A DNA stretch of 64,000 bases. Origin: Myxococcota bacterium (GTDB taxonomy: Bacteria; Myxococcota_A; UBA9160; UBA6930). The stretch spans positions 1 to 64,000 of the forward strand of contig JANQOX010000021.1 of the NCBI GenBank assembly GCA_028285625.1, in the 5' to 3' direction. Below are positions 28,489 to 36,208 of the stretch, piece by piece (position 1 is the first letter of the stretch; each line of letters opens with the position of its first letter). Made by a program: the position numbers and the translations under genes. The notes beneath the pieces are model-generated. The model saw only the letters and a list, made by a program, of their open reading frames with translations, searched no databases and had not been told where the DNA came from.

Positions 28489-29760
28489 TCACTTGCAGCC
28501 GCTAGCCGCTCTTGGGACCTCGCTCTTTCCGATGGTCGCGTAGTCTGGATCTGCAGTGGGCTCACCCTGTTCGTAGGGTACCTCCCGGTAGTAGGCTCGA
28601 TCAGAGATCTCCCACCACTCGCGCCATACGCCGTGGTGCTTGCCGTCGTGCATCGATCCGATACAGAAGTAGTTGGATCCATAGTGCGACGTTAGGTAGC
28701 GGTTCGAACCCGACCCCAGCACTCCTCCCGGGTGACAGCTCCAACCCGAGAACGGCCCGCTAGGCACACCGTTCTTCCAAGATGTGCAGCTGTGAACAGT
28801 TCCGAAGTGCGGGTTGTAGTCGACGTGGACCCCCTCGGCCTTCCCCTCCACGAATCGACCACGAGCTGATAGGGCTAGCTTGCCTTCGAGTAGCCAGTAG
28901 TCAGAACAAACCCCAATCTGATTGCCGGCTCGGAACTCGCATCTTTGCCAGCCCAACTCGGGATCCTCGAGGTCCGTAGGGCCGAAGAAGAGCCCGTCGC
29001 GGCGGCCATTCGCGAAGTCCTGGTAGTCCCCATGAAGCCCTTCGCGCTCCTGCCGAGTCAACGCGGTCTCTTGCTCCAAGAGATCTCTGTCGGCTTCTCG
29101 CAGTGCATCTGAGAACGAAGCAAGGTCGCGGAGGGCGTTATCGAGTAGAGGCTCTGACGGAGAGCGTGCTAGTTCATAGACCCGCCGGAATCGCACATCG
29201 CTGTCCATGAGATCTTCAGCAAGGCTCGGGTCGTCAACAGCCTCCACGTACAAGGTGTTTTGCAGGAGTGACTGCCGAGCCCTCTCCATCGATCTGATGA
29301 AGGCCAGCAGCTGAGCTGATGGCTTCCCTAGCTTCAAGGCCGTCTCCAGCAGGTTGCTGGCATCGTTGCGGATCCGGATCGCTAGTTCTTCCCACGTGTT
29401 GCGATACGCCTGCGACCGAAGAGCCTCGAGGTTCTCGTTGGGACTACGCTCGCCGCATGCACGACAATGGACTTCGCCATAGGTGATTGGGTTGGGTTCG
29501 CCAATCGTGCGATACCAAGCCCGATTGAACTTGTCCCAGAACCTGCGCGACTCCTCGGTCACTCCTTGGCTCTTGTGACAACGCAAGCCGTCTCGTTTCC
29601 CATGCGACGATGACACGTAGCACCAGGGGGACCCAGACGCGCTGAGGCACTTCTCCTCCCTGGCAGCCTCCTGCTCGGTGCAGGCTCTTGATTGTGCGCT
29701 CTGAGGAAGTGCAACAAGCACGAGGAGCGGTACTAGCGCGCGTAGACAATGGAGGACCAT
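28489..29760 (-). CDS. Secreted Cys-containing protein with MORN-like C-terminus, unknown function
   Basis: 423 residues from ATG 29760. A signal peptide is clear (LRALVPLLVLVALPQSAQSRA). The N-terminal third has Cys pairs (ACTEQEAAREEKC, WCYVSS, LRCHKSQG, VHCRACGERS). The middle is helical and charged. The last third contains repeated short strands, such as GVHVDYNPHFGTVHSCTSWKNGVPSG and HDGKHHGVWREWW, like MORN/YwqK-type repeats. I do not recognise a family. The base composition is clearly lower in G+C than its left neighbour, marking the start of island 1. Confidence 0.65.
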   Translation of the reverse strand: MVLHCLRALVPLLVLVALPQSAQSRACTEQEAAREEKCLSASGSPWCYVSSSHGKRDGLRCHKSQGVTEESRRFWDKFNRAWYRTIGEPNPITYGEVHCRACGERSPNENLEALRSQAYRNTWEELAIRIRNDASNLLETALKLGKPSAQLLAFIRSMERARQSLLQNTLYVEAVDDPSLAEDLMDSDVRFRRVYELARSPSEPLLDNALRDLASFSDALREADRDLLEQETALTRQEREGLHGDYQDFANGRRDGLFFGPTDLEDPELGWQRCEFRAGNQIGVCSDYWLLEGKLALSARGRFVEGKAEGVHVDYNPHFGTVHSCTSWKNGVPSGPFSGWSCHPGGVLGSGSNRYLTSHYGSNYFCIGSMHDGKHHGVWREWWEISDRAYYREVPYEQGEPTADPDYATIGKSEVPRAASGCK

Positions 29761-29848
29761 GTAGCGGGCACCCCTCTTGGCTAGCAGGTTCGATCCGGTC
29801 GACCTTGCCACGGAGCACGATTGCTAGTCAATCTGGGCCGCTTCCTAG

Positions 29849-29974
29849 AACCACACGTACCGCGCCCCCTTAAGCGCGTGCGAGGCAGGTGCGGACCTGC
29901 CGTTCGACCTCACCAAGCTCAGCGAGAAGGAGCTGCGCACGTGGCTGGCTTTGGCCCGAAAGGCGGGCGACTGA
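29849..29974 (+). pseudogene. Gene tail remnant ending KLSEKELRTWLALARKAGD
   Basis: Plus-strand codons from 29849 to TGA 29974 read LPFDLTKLSEKELRTWLALA in a protein-like way, but a stop at 29846 and the lack of a start show that only the last 40 residues of a gene survive. It overlaps the next small gene by 34 bp in another frame. Confidence 0.4.
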
Positions 29975-30201
29975 GCCTGGCCCAGCGCTTGGCCTACGAG
30001 CTGGCCGACCGCCAGCCGCGGGTGCGGGCCCCGTGGGCCGAGGTGGAGGCCGCTTGGCCGGCGGACCTCGCCCTTCCGGACGACCCAGGAGTCGAGGCTC
30101 TAGTGCGAGCACTCCCTCCCGCCGCGCGCGACGCCCTCCGGGCACTGACGGAGGAGCGGGAACGCGTTTGCATCGAGCTTGACAGGACAATAGCGCTATA
30201 G
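29941..30201 (+). CDS. Small hypothetical protein upstream of the RHH/RAMA-like gene
   Basis: 86 residues from GTG 29941. The sequence LSLAQRLAYELADRQPRVRAPW and PPAARDALRALTEERERV is helical and acidic, without known motifs. It overlaps the remnant in front as such gene pairs often do, and ends 33 bp before the next gene. GC is high compared with the genes that follow. The original start could be different, because no strong ribosome-binding sequence is seen. Confidence 0.45.
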   Translation: MAGFGPKGGRLSLAQRLAYELADRQPRVRAPWAEVEAAWPADLALPDDPGVEALVRALPPAARDALRALTEERERVCIELDRTIAL

Positions 30202-30210
30202 CACTATTAT
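30179..30210 (+). promoter_or_regulatory. Possible promoter with internal palindrome upstream of the RHH/RAMA-like gene
   Basis: TTGACA (30179-30184) is a consensus -35, and TATTAT (30205-30210) a good -10, but the spacing is 20, so the pair is imperfect. ATAGCGCTAT (30190-30199) is a perfect 10-bp palindrome between them, a possible operator for the ribbon-helix-helix-like product encoded downstream. Confidence 0.4.
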
Positions 30211-30234
30211 TCGATCCAGCTGGAGGATCTCGCT

Positions 30235-30657
30235 GTGGCGCTCTCCGCCTTCTCCGACTTCCATACCGTTTCGATCGACTTCGATGTCTTCAAGGAATTG
30301 ACGGCAAGGCTGCAGAGCCCGTCCGACACGTACAACGAGGTTCTGCGAAGGCTTCTGGACCTGGGTCCGACCAACTCCCAGCCCACGGCCGAGCCGTCCC
30401 CGAGCGACGGGAGAGCTTGGGTGGCGGGCGGCGTCTCGTTTCCCCACGGAACCGAGCTCCGGTCGAAGTACAAGGGAACGACCTACGCGGCGCGCGTAGA
30501 CAACGGCGCCCTGGTCTACAACGGCAAGCGCTACGACTCGCCCTCGCCCGCCGCGATGGCCGTCACGGGCAATTCAGTGAACGGTTGGACGTTCTGGGAG
30601 TGCCGGATTCCGGGACGGTCCGCGTGGACTGTCATCGACGGGCTTCGGAGCAAGTAG
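30235..30657 (+). CDS. RHH-like plus RAMA/DUF4357-like protein
   Basis: 140 residues from GTG 30235 with GGAGG nine bases upstream. The N-terminus (TVSIDFDVFKELTARLQSPS then YNEVLRRLLDL) has the strand-helix-helix pattern of ribbon-helix-helix DNA-binding proteins. After a Pro/Ser linker, GTELRSKYKGTTYAARV, LVYNGKRYDSPS and VNGWTFWE match the small beta domain called RAMA or DUF4357, often found fused to or near restriction and modification genes and proposed to bind modified DNA. It may be a regulator that senses DNA modification. Confidence 0.65.
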   Translation: MALSAFSDFHTVSIDFDVFKELTARLQSPSDTYNEVLRRLLDLGPTNSQPTAEPSPSDGRAWVAGGVSFPHGTELRSKYKGTTYAARVDNGALVYNGKRYDSPSPAAMAVTGNSVNGWTFWECRIPGRSAWTVIDGLRSK

Positions 30658-30755
30658 TCCGCTGGTCATGCTAGTCGTTACGCGACTCGGGAACCCCGTC
30701 GGTGACTTCGGCCTAGGCTCCCGGTAGCATCGGAACCGCGAGAGGGGAGTCCCGG

Positions 30756-31613
30756 ATGTATGGTCCCAGACTGCTTGTGGCTTCCATGGTGCCCCGAGGC
30801 GGGAGCCCGAGACCCTTCAAGCACGGAAATCGCTGGCAGTACCACTCGCGCAGCGACCATCACTCCAAGCTTGCATGCTGGGGTCTGATGCTGGACATGC
30901 TGAGCGAGTGTTCTCTTCTCCGCGAGCAGATGGCGGCGGGCCTCGTAGGCTTCGGCATCAATCACGAGATTCGTGACTTCCGCACAGGCCGAAAGAAGGA
31001 TCTTGACCTCGTCATCTGCCGACCCAGAGGTCCTATCTCCGGGTCTGAGCGGACGTTCGCTCAGCGCGGACTCCACATCGGCGTGGTCCTGGACGACGCC
31101 GTTCGGACGGCTCTTGACGCACTGCCGGAAGCACGAGAAGTCCCAGTCGGAGCAGTCCACATCGCTGTCGAAGCCAAGGCGTGCATGACTGCCTTTAGCA
31201 AGGCTCGGCCGCGCCTCTACGACGAGCTCAACTCCAGCCATCTCACGATCCATGGCAACTCGGAGCACATCGTTGCTGCGGGCCTAGCCATGGTCAATGT
31301 CGCAGAGGACTTCATCAGCCCCGGTCGCAACGACTTCAGCCTTGCTGAACACGAGCCCGTCGTCAGCCACCACACCCAGCCGCGAGATGCAGCTTCTGTC
31401 GTTGAGAAGCTCAACGAGATGCCAAGACGCTCGCGTGAGGGTGAAGAGGGGTTCGATGCGTTCGCGATCACCATCGTTGAATGCAGAAACAACGGCAGCC
31501 CAGTCAGGCTCGTCGAGACTCCTCCGGCACCGCAACTGGGTGAGATCTACCACTACGAGGCCATGGTCCACCGCCTCGCGCAGCTGTACGAGCAGAAGTT
31601 CGGGAATATCTAG
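30756..31613 (+). CDS. Unknown protein with PD-(D/E)xK nuclease-like residues
   Basis: 285 residues with GAGAGGGGAG before the ATG. KKDLDLVICRP (Asp82, Asp84) followed by VHIAVEAKACMTAFSKARPR (Glu139, Lys141) gives the D...ExK spacing of restriction-type nucleases, and the neighbouring residues are hydrophobic strands as expected. An NSEHIVAAGLAMVN helix and a C-terminal HYEAMVHRLAQLYEQKF helix follow. I do not recognise the family; the nuclease reading rests on the motif alone. It is 22 bp upstream of the dCTP-deaminase-like membrane protein, so the two look like one operon. Confidence 0.5.
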   Translation: MYGPRLLVASMVPRGGSPRPFKHGNRWQYHSRSDHHSKLACWGLMLDMLSECSLLREQMAAGLVGFGINHEIRDFRTGRKKDLDLVICRPRGPISGSERTFAQRGLHIGVVLDDAVRTALDALPEAREVPVGAVHIAVEAKACMTAFSKARPRLYDELNSSHLTIHGNSEHIVAAGLAMVNVAEDFISPGRNDFSLAEHEPVVSHHTQPRDAASVVEKLNEMPRRSREGEEGFDAFAITIVECRNNGSPVRLVETPPAPQLGEIYHYEAMVHRLAQLYEQKFGNI

Positions 31614-31635
31614 CCGGGTACCGTAGGAGGGCGCC

Positions 31636-32532
31636 ATGACGCTCATGAGTGACGCGGAGCTCCTCGACGCCATCAAGGACCGGCAAATCGTAGAAGGGCT
31701 CTCGGGGCTTGACGGTGAGGCCGACCCCTTCGCGCAGGATTCACCTGTGCAGCCCTCATCTGTGGACTTCACTGTTGGGCGCATCATTCTCCCAGACCAG
31801 CATGCGCCCAGATGGATGGGGCGGCTGTTCCACGCGGCTACCGAAGTCGACGACAACGACTACGACCTTGAGCAGGGTGAGACCGCCGTCCTTGTTACGA
31901 GGGAGAGCTTCAACCTCCCCTCCGATATCGCAGCGATCACCTTTCCCCCGTCTCGCGTTGCCTTTCAGGGGCTGATAGTCACCAATCCAGGCCACATTGA
32001 CCCCGGATTCAAAGGCCAGATGCGATTTACCGTGATCAACATGGCCCGCGACAGGATCAAGCTTGAGAAGGGGATGCCGATCGCCACCGCACTCTTCTTC
32101 GCCATGAAGGACGGTGCCGCCAAACATCACGGGGAGAGGGGTCTTGGCACCACTGTGCCCGTGCCCGCGGCGGTGGCCAAGCGGTTGTCGCCTGACTTCC
32201 TGGACTTCGAGAGACGGGCAGAGACGGCGGCACGCGCCATGCTGACGAAATGGGGAGCGCTTGCGGCAACAGCCTTCATCGCGCCGCTGCTCCTCCTGCT
32301 CCTGGGAAGTCTTTGGACTACCAGTTGGTGGCCCCCCGCGCCCGAGCAAGCTCTCGACTTGGTGAAGCAACGCGTAGCTCGGGTCGAAGGGATCGTCAGG
32401 GGTGCATCGCTTCCTCCAACCGCCTTGAGGAGCGACTTGGAGGAGCTCGCCGCGCAGCTGGAGGCAACGGCTGCCGAGTTGGACAAGCGCCTGGTTGCCC
32501 TTGAGAGCGCAGCCGCGAGCAAGCAGCGCTAG
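31636..32532 (+). CDS. Membrane-anchored dCTP deaminase/dUTPase-fold protein
   Basis: 298 residues. Residues 1-165 have the Dcd/dUTPase trimer fold: QPSSVDFTVG (residues 39-48), LPSDIAAITFPPSRVAFQG and HIDPGFKGQMRFTVIN (from residue 120). By eye, the catalytic Glu of E. coli Dcd (in IVLEFYN) falls on Thr here, while the Asp used by dUTPases (in HIDPGF) is kept, so it may hydrolyse or sense dUTP rather than deaminate dCTP. Residues about 206-231 form one membrane helix, and the tail is coiled-coil-like (DLEELAAQLEATAAELDKRL). This is far longer than Dcd (about 190). dCTP deaminases are a known anti-phage defence class. Confidence 0.7.
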   Translation: MTLMSDAELLDAIKDRQIVEGLSGLDGEADPFAQDSPVQPSSVDFTVGRIILPDQHAPRWMGRLFHAATEVDDNDYDLEQGETAVLVTRESFNLPSDIAAITFPPSRVAFQGLIVTNPGHIDPGFKGQMRFTVINMARDRIKLEKGMPIATALFFAMKDGAAKHHGERGLGTTVPVPAAVAKRLSPDFLDFERRAETAARAMLTKWGALAATAFIAPLLLLLLGSLWTTSWWPPAPEQALDLVKQRVARVEGIVRGASLPPTALRSDLEELAAQLEATAAELDKRLVALESAAASKQR

Positions 32533-33236
32533 TTCTCGTGCTGGTCGATTAGGGAGATGACTTCACTGAAGTCCGGCCTGCCGTTCGGTTGATCCACGAC
32601 GTATGTGCACACCTCGCTGAGTTCGCGCTGCGCGTTGAACGCGATCGATACGCCGACCTGACTCGCCAGCGGAACGTCGTTCTTCCCATCTCCTACGAAA
32701 GCGCAGTTGCGGGGATCGACAGCGTATTCGCGCATGAGTAGGCGCATGAAGTCGGCCTTGCCGTGGTAGTCCGCTGGTAGGAGATTCCAGTGGACAAGCT
32801 CAAGCGTCTTTGGCTCGAAGAAGAGCTCGCAGCTAGAGAATGCATGGTCGATCTTGGTTGCGAGCTGGACCTTGTCCGCAAGCGCCTTGAAGCCACCTGA
32901 AATGAGGGCTGTTTTGGCGCCCCACTTCCGGAAGGTCTCGATCGCCTCTGGCGCACCGTCAACTATCTGGACAGAATCCACTACCCGGTCAAAGATCGCT
33001 TGAGTGAGTCCGTGTTTCCTGAAGATGCGAATGCTGTCCGTCATCCACTCCAGGTAGTTTGCATAGCCGCCGTCCAGCCATCGATCCTTGGATCGTTCTT
33101 CCTCAGCCAGCGCATCAGGTCCAAGCGCCTCGGCCAAGACTGTCCAAGCGCTGGGAGCGACCTTGAGGTTGTCGAGATGGACCGCCTTCCTTAGCAACGT
33201 TCCCTCAAGGTCCAAGAAGACGATCGCGGGCCGCAT
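32529..33236 (-). CDS. HAD-superfamily phosphatase (SerB-like)
   Basis: 235 residues. Motif I is FLDLEGTLL, with Asp as nucleophile but Glu where the second Asp of DxD usually stands. Motif II is TALISGG. A Lys follows (EPKTLELVHW region) and motif III is AFVGDGKNDVPLA. The cap between motifs I and II resembles phosphoserine phosphatase. The substrate could be phosphoserine or a nucleotide. Its TAG and the TAG of the opposite dCTP-deaminase-like gene share one CTAG. It is 2 bp after vsr on the same strand. Confidence 0.8.
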   Translation of the reverse strand: MRPAIVFLDLEGTLLRKAVHLDNLKVAPSAWTVLAEALGPDALAEEERSKDRWLDGGYANYLEWMTDSIRIFRKHGLTQAIFDRVVDSVQIVDGAPEAIETFRKWGAKTALISGGFKALADKVQLATKIDHAFSSCELFFEPKTLELVHWNLLPADYHGKADFMRLLMREYAVDPRNCAFVGDGKNDVPLASQVGVSIAFNAQRELSEVCTYVVDQPNGRPDFSEVISLIDQHEN

Positions 33237-33238
33237 GG

Positions 33239-33700
33239 TTAGCGTGCGAGCCTGTTGCGCACGATCTTGGCAATGCGATCGGCCGCGGTCGCCGGCGACT
33301 CATGCTCCCACACCCTCAGGGGCAGCCAGCCGGCGGCGCGAAGCCGAGCGTCCGTATCCGCGTCTCGTTCTCGATTGGTCTTGAGTTTGTTGCGCCAGAA
33401 CTTCGCGTTGGCCTTCGCGCTGCTTCCGTGAGTGGGACAGGAGTGCCAGAAACAGCCATCGACAAAGACCGCCACGCGTGCGGGCCCGAAGACGACATCG
33501 GCCTCTCGCCGAACGCCAGGAAGCAGCCGCCGGTGCACGCGGAAGCGAAGCCCACGCGAGTGGAGCGCCGAACGAAGCGCGCGTTCGGGCTTCGTGTCGC
33601 GGCCGCGGTTCGCTACCATCCGGTTGCGGGCCTCCTCGGACGACGGGCTGGGTACCTCAGGACGACGGTTCTTCGTAGGCAAGGCTTGAGCGGAGCTCAT
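33239..33700 (-). CDS. vsr: Very short patch repair endonuclease Vsr (island 1)
   Basis: 153 residues. NRMVANRGRDTKPERALRSAL at the start, then FRVHRRLLPGVRREADVVF with the catalytic Asp, VDGCFWHSCPTHG with zinc ligands, and LRVWEHES at the end match Vsr. It nicks next to T-G mismatches that arise from deaminated 5-methylcytosine. ATG 33700 overlaps the methyltransferase stop (ATGA), which decides the start. The partner methyltransferase lies directly upstream, as expected. Confidence 0.92.
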   Translation of the reverse strand: MSSAQALPTKNRRPEVPSPSSEEARNRMVANRGRDTKPERALRSALHSRGLRFRVHRRLLPGVRREADVVFGPARVAVFVDGCFWHSCPTHGSSAKANAKFWRNKLKTNRERDADTDARLRAAGWLPLRVWEHESPATAADRIAKIVRNRLAR

Positions 33701-34917
33701 CCTTCTCGCCTTCGCATCTTCTCGATGTGAGCCTCGAGCCGCCCCGTGAACCACGCCTCCTTGCGCATACGTAGTGAGCTGCGCCTAAGGCGCCGAAGGA
33801 AGCCCTCGGCCGCCCTGGCCGACAGGTCGTGCTTGTCGTACGCCAGAAACTGCTGGATCGGCGTGCGATCATGGTTGGCGGGCCACCGCGACGCTGGCGC
33901 CTGGTATCTCTGCTTTCCATCGCTGCGTGCCGCGCGGGGCCATTTCGAGCCTGGTCGCAGGACTGTCTCGGCCCAGGGTTCGTATGAACCCGGGGCGCGG
34001 AGACGTCTCCCAATCCACGCCGCCACGTCCACGGTCACGGAGTTGCCGACCAGCTTCCACCGATAGCCGGCCCGCCCACACTTCTCGATGGCCGGCGCGG
34101 TCCAGTCGGCATCGAAACCCTGAAGGCGCTCCGCATCGCGGATATCTGGAGTGACGACGCGTCCCCAAGGGAGAACGATCGCGGGCGGCGAGGGGATGCC
34201 GATCGTCGAACCACCCTTGAGTGTCGGGACAGAATCGACAGCAGCGCCCAGCCCGCGGACGCCTTCCGTCCAGTAGAAACCGAGTGCTCTGCTGCGGACC
34301 GGTTGCTGGGCAGCAGGTTCCGGCTCGTCGTCGGCGAACAGCACGTTCGCAGGATCTTCCTCCAGGGATGCCAGGAAGAAGACACGTTCACGTCGCTGTG
34401 GGAGCCCGAATGCCATGGAGTTCACCGTGCGATAGGCCCAGCGATAACCAAGGCTCTCGAACTCGCTGACCAGGACCTCCATTGCCTCGCCGCGCGCAAG
34501 CTGAAGCATGAAGGAAACGTTCTCGACTAGCACCCAAGGTACGGGGCGCTCTCGGAGCAGTCGGAATACGTGCCCGACCAGCCCAGACTGAGTGCCTGCT
34601 ATGCCAGCTGTAGCCCCCGCCTGGCTCAAGTCCTGGCAGGGGAAGCCAGCAGCCAGTAGGTCGGTTCCACTTGGCAGGGAACCGAGGGTCGTAATGTCGT
34701 CGTGAAGCGGCAGGCCGGGAAACCGCTTCTCCAGCACTGCGCTTGCGCCCGCGTCGATCTCGCACAAAAAGGCGGTGCGGTGCCCCGCCCGCTCAAGTCC
34801 GAGCTCGATGCCTCCCACGCCAGCGAAGAGGCCTGCCGTCCGGAGCGGCCCGTTTCCGGGACCGGCGGCCGGATTTAGCCGCGGCGCAGCGCCCTTTAGC
34901 GCCAACTGGCTAGTCAC
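33697..34917 (-). CDS. C5 cytosine-specific DNA methyltransferase (island 1)
   Basis: 406 residues from GTG 34917, chosen for GGGAGGGAGATA just before it. Motif I is TAGLFAGVGGIELGLERAGH. Motif IV is LAAGFPCQDLSQAG, with the catalytic Cys. Motif VI is WVLVENVSFML and motif VIII QRRERVFFLAS. The end motif is KLVGNSVTVDVAAW. A C-terminal extension of about 120 residues follows motif X, rich in basic and Trp residues, of unknown role. It methylates cytosine C5 in an unknown site. It overlaps vsr; three small genes precede it on the same strand. Confidence 0.93.
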   Translation of the reverse strand: MTSQLALKGAAPRLNPAAGPGNGPLRTAGLFAGVGGIELGLERAGHRTAFLCEIDAGASAVLEKRFPGLPLHDDITTLGSLPSGTDLLAAGFPCQDLSQAGATAGIAGTQSGLVGHVFRLLRERPVPWVLVENVSFMLQLARGEAMEVLVSEFESLGYRWAYRTVNSMAFGLPQRRERVFFLASLEEDPANVLFADDEPEPAAQQPVRSRALGFYWTEGVRGLGAAVDSVPTLKGGSTIGIPSPPAIVLPWGRVVTPDIRDAERLQGFDADWTAPAIEKCGRAGYRWKLVGNSVTVDVAAWIGRRLRAPGSYEPWAETVLRPGSKWPRAARSDGKQRYQAPASRWPANHDRTPIQQFLAYDKHDLSARAAEGFLRRLRRSSLRMRKEAWFTGRLEAHIEKMRRREG

Positions 34918-35122
34918 TATCTCCCTCCCGTCATTCGCACTGGCTCCCACAGGCCGGGACCGTGGGGAGGAGGGTGAGCCACGGTTGTGCCGGATCGGGT
35001 CACGCTGGGGCGGGGGGCCAACCCAACAGTACCCAACTGGCATGGATAGGGCTGCGCCCGGCCCGCGCCTGAGGTGCGATGTGATTTCCCCGCGATTCTT
35101 GGTCGGTTCAGCTGCCTTCGGC

Positions 35123-35383
35123 CTAAGGCGATCTGCGGACGAGCGTTACTGAAACGAAGTCCACCTTGTCCGCGAACTGCTGCAGAGCCGAGCCCAAGTC
35201 GGCTATGGCGTTTCCGACAGCCCTGTCTGGCTGGTTCGTGCAAGCGTAGGCCGCAGTCCCGACTCGCTCGAAGGGGCCTGTTCCCGTCGCCGCTTGGGGA
35301 TCGCCCACCAAAGCTCTGTTGGCGGCCTGGTTGGCTGGAACGTGGGTTTGGAAGGACACCCGCACGATCGCGTCGATGGCCAT
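35123..35383 (-). CDS. Small hypothetical protein in the methyltransferase gene set
   Basis: 86 residues: AIDAIVRVSFQTHVPANQAA at the start and LQQFADKVDFVSVTLVRR at the end, predicted as a small alpha/beta protein. Its ATG directly follows the TAG of the upstream PUA-like gene, so the two are translated from one message. Its stop is about 205 bp before the methyltransferase start. I do not recognise it. Confidence 0.6.
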   Translation of the reverse strand: MAIDAIVRVSFQTHVPANQAANRALVGDPQAATGTGPFERVGTAAYACTNQPDRAVGNAIADLGSALQQFADKVDFVSVTLVRRSP

Positions 35384-35848
35384 CTAACTTGACCTTGCCG
35401 CGAGCCACTCGTCGATCAGCATCCGCGACTTCGTATCAGGGGTGGTCAGCACCGAAATCGTGTCCGTCATCGTGATGCGCTCCCACGAGGTAGCATCCTT
35501 GAGGTAGTCCGCATAGAACGCCGTTTCGTCGATCTTGCGAAAGTGCCGGAACCAGATGCCCATCTCCTCGGGCTCAGCCTTGAGGTAGTTGTAGCCACCC
35601 TGCACCCGCGTCAGGGCATACGGAAAGTGGTGAACGATCACCAGCACCCAGTCCCCCGGGCTCATCGTATGCGCGAAGTCCCAGAAGTCGCGCTGAGTCG
35701 TTGCAAGCTCTTCGCGCCGAATCTTGGTGAGGTCTCCCGGATCCTCGGGGAAATCGAGCCCGATGAAGCCCGCGGCCAGGCACCTAGCCGCGTACTCGGC
35801 CGAGCGGTCCGAGTCTCCCGGGTGAAGCTGCATCCGCCAGTAGCGCAT
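35384..35848 (-). CDS. PUA/EVE-like protein (possible modified-base reader)
   Basis: 154 residues. MRYWRMQLHPGD opens with the beta strand and Trp typical of such proteins. FWDFAHTMSPGDWVLVIVHH and YALTRVQGGYNYL, then MGIWFRHFRKID, follow the pattern F...M..GD.V.v....y..a...G.Y.Y....H.R.V, seen in EVE/PUA-like domains that bind modified bases and occur in restriction proteins. The match is by pattern only. It lies in the same leftward set as the C5 methyltransferase. Confidence 0.5.
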   Translation of the reverse strand: MRYWRMQLHPGDSDRSAEYAARCLAAGFIGLDFPEDPGDLTKIRREELATTQRDFWDFAHTMSPGDWVLVIVHHFPYALTRVQGGYNYLKAEPEEMGIWFRHFRKIDETAFYADYLKDATSWERITMTDTISVLTTPDTKSRMLIDEWLAARSS

Positions 35849-35852
35849 ACGG

Positions 35853-36164
35853 CTAAACCTTCCGCCAGCGGGCGCACTGCTGGGTCTCGCCGAAGATGTC
35901 CGGGCTCGGGACCTCTCCGACCTTGTGTACTAGGTGCGGCAGCTCGTGTAGGTGCTGGGCCAACGCTCCGTACACGATCATGAACGGGGCCGGTGTGCCC
36001 ACGCGCTCCGCGTCGCGGTAGGCGAAAAGGGCCGCCACGCAGTCGCGCTGGTGGCGCTGGGCCAAGGCCAGGATGATCTGGTGGCTGGCGAACTCGGCCG
36101 GTATCTGAGCGATGAGGCCAGGCAGCGCCGCAAACAGGGGTTCTAGCGACTGCTTCGGTTCCAT
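35853..36164 (-). CDS. Small hypothetical helical protein
   Basis: 103 residues from ATG 36164 with GGGAGGAG six bases upstream, one of the best ribosome-binding sites in the island. HQIILALAQRHQRDCVAALFAYRDA and APFMIVYGALAQHLHELPHLV are helices. Not recognised. It is 4 bp upstream of the PUA-like gene, so it likely starts the transcript leading to the methyltransferase. Confidence 0.65.
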   Translation of the reverse strand: MEPKQSLEPLFAALPGLIAQIPAEFASHQIILALAQRHQRDCVAALFAYRDAERVGTPAPFMIVYGALAQHLHELPHLVHKVGEVPSPDIFGETQQCARWRKV

Positions 36165-36208
36165 TCGCGGCTCCTCCCGCGGGGGAGGATATCGCGCAAG
36201 GCACCGGG

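Noticed and set aside
30179..30210. TTGACA/TATTAT as a confident promoter
   Set aside because: Spacing of 20 bases is outside the usual range, so it is kept only as a low-confidence entry.
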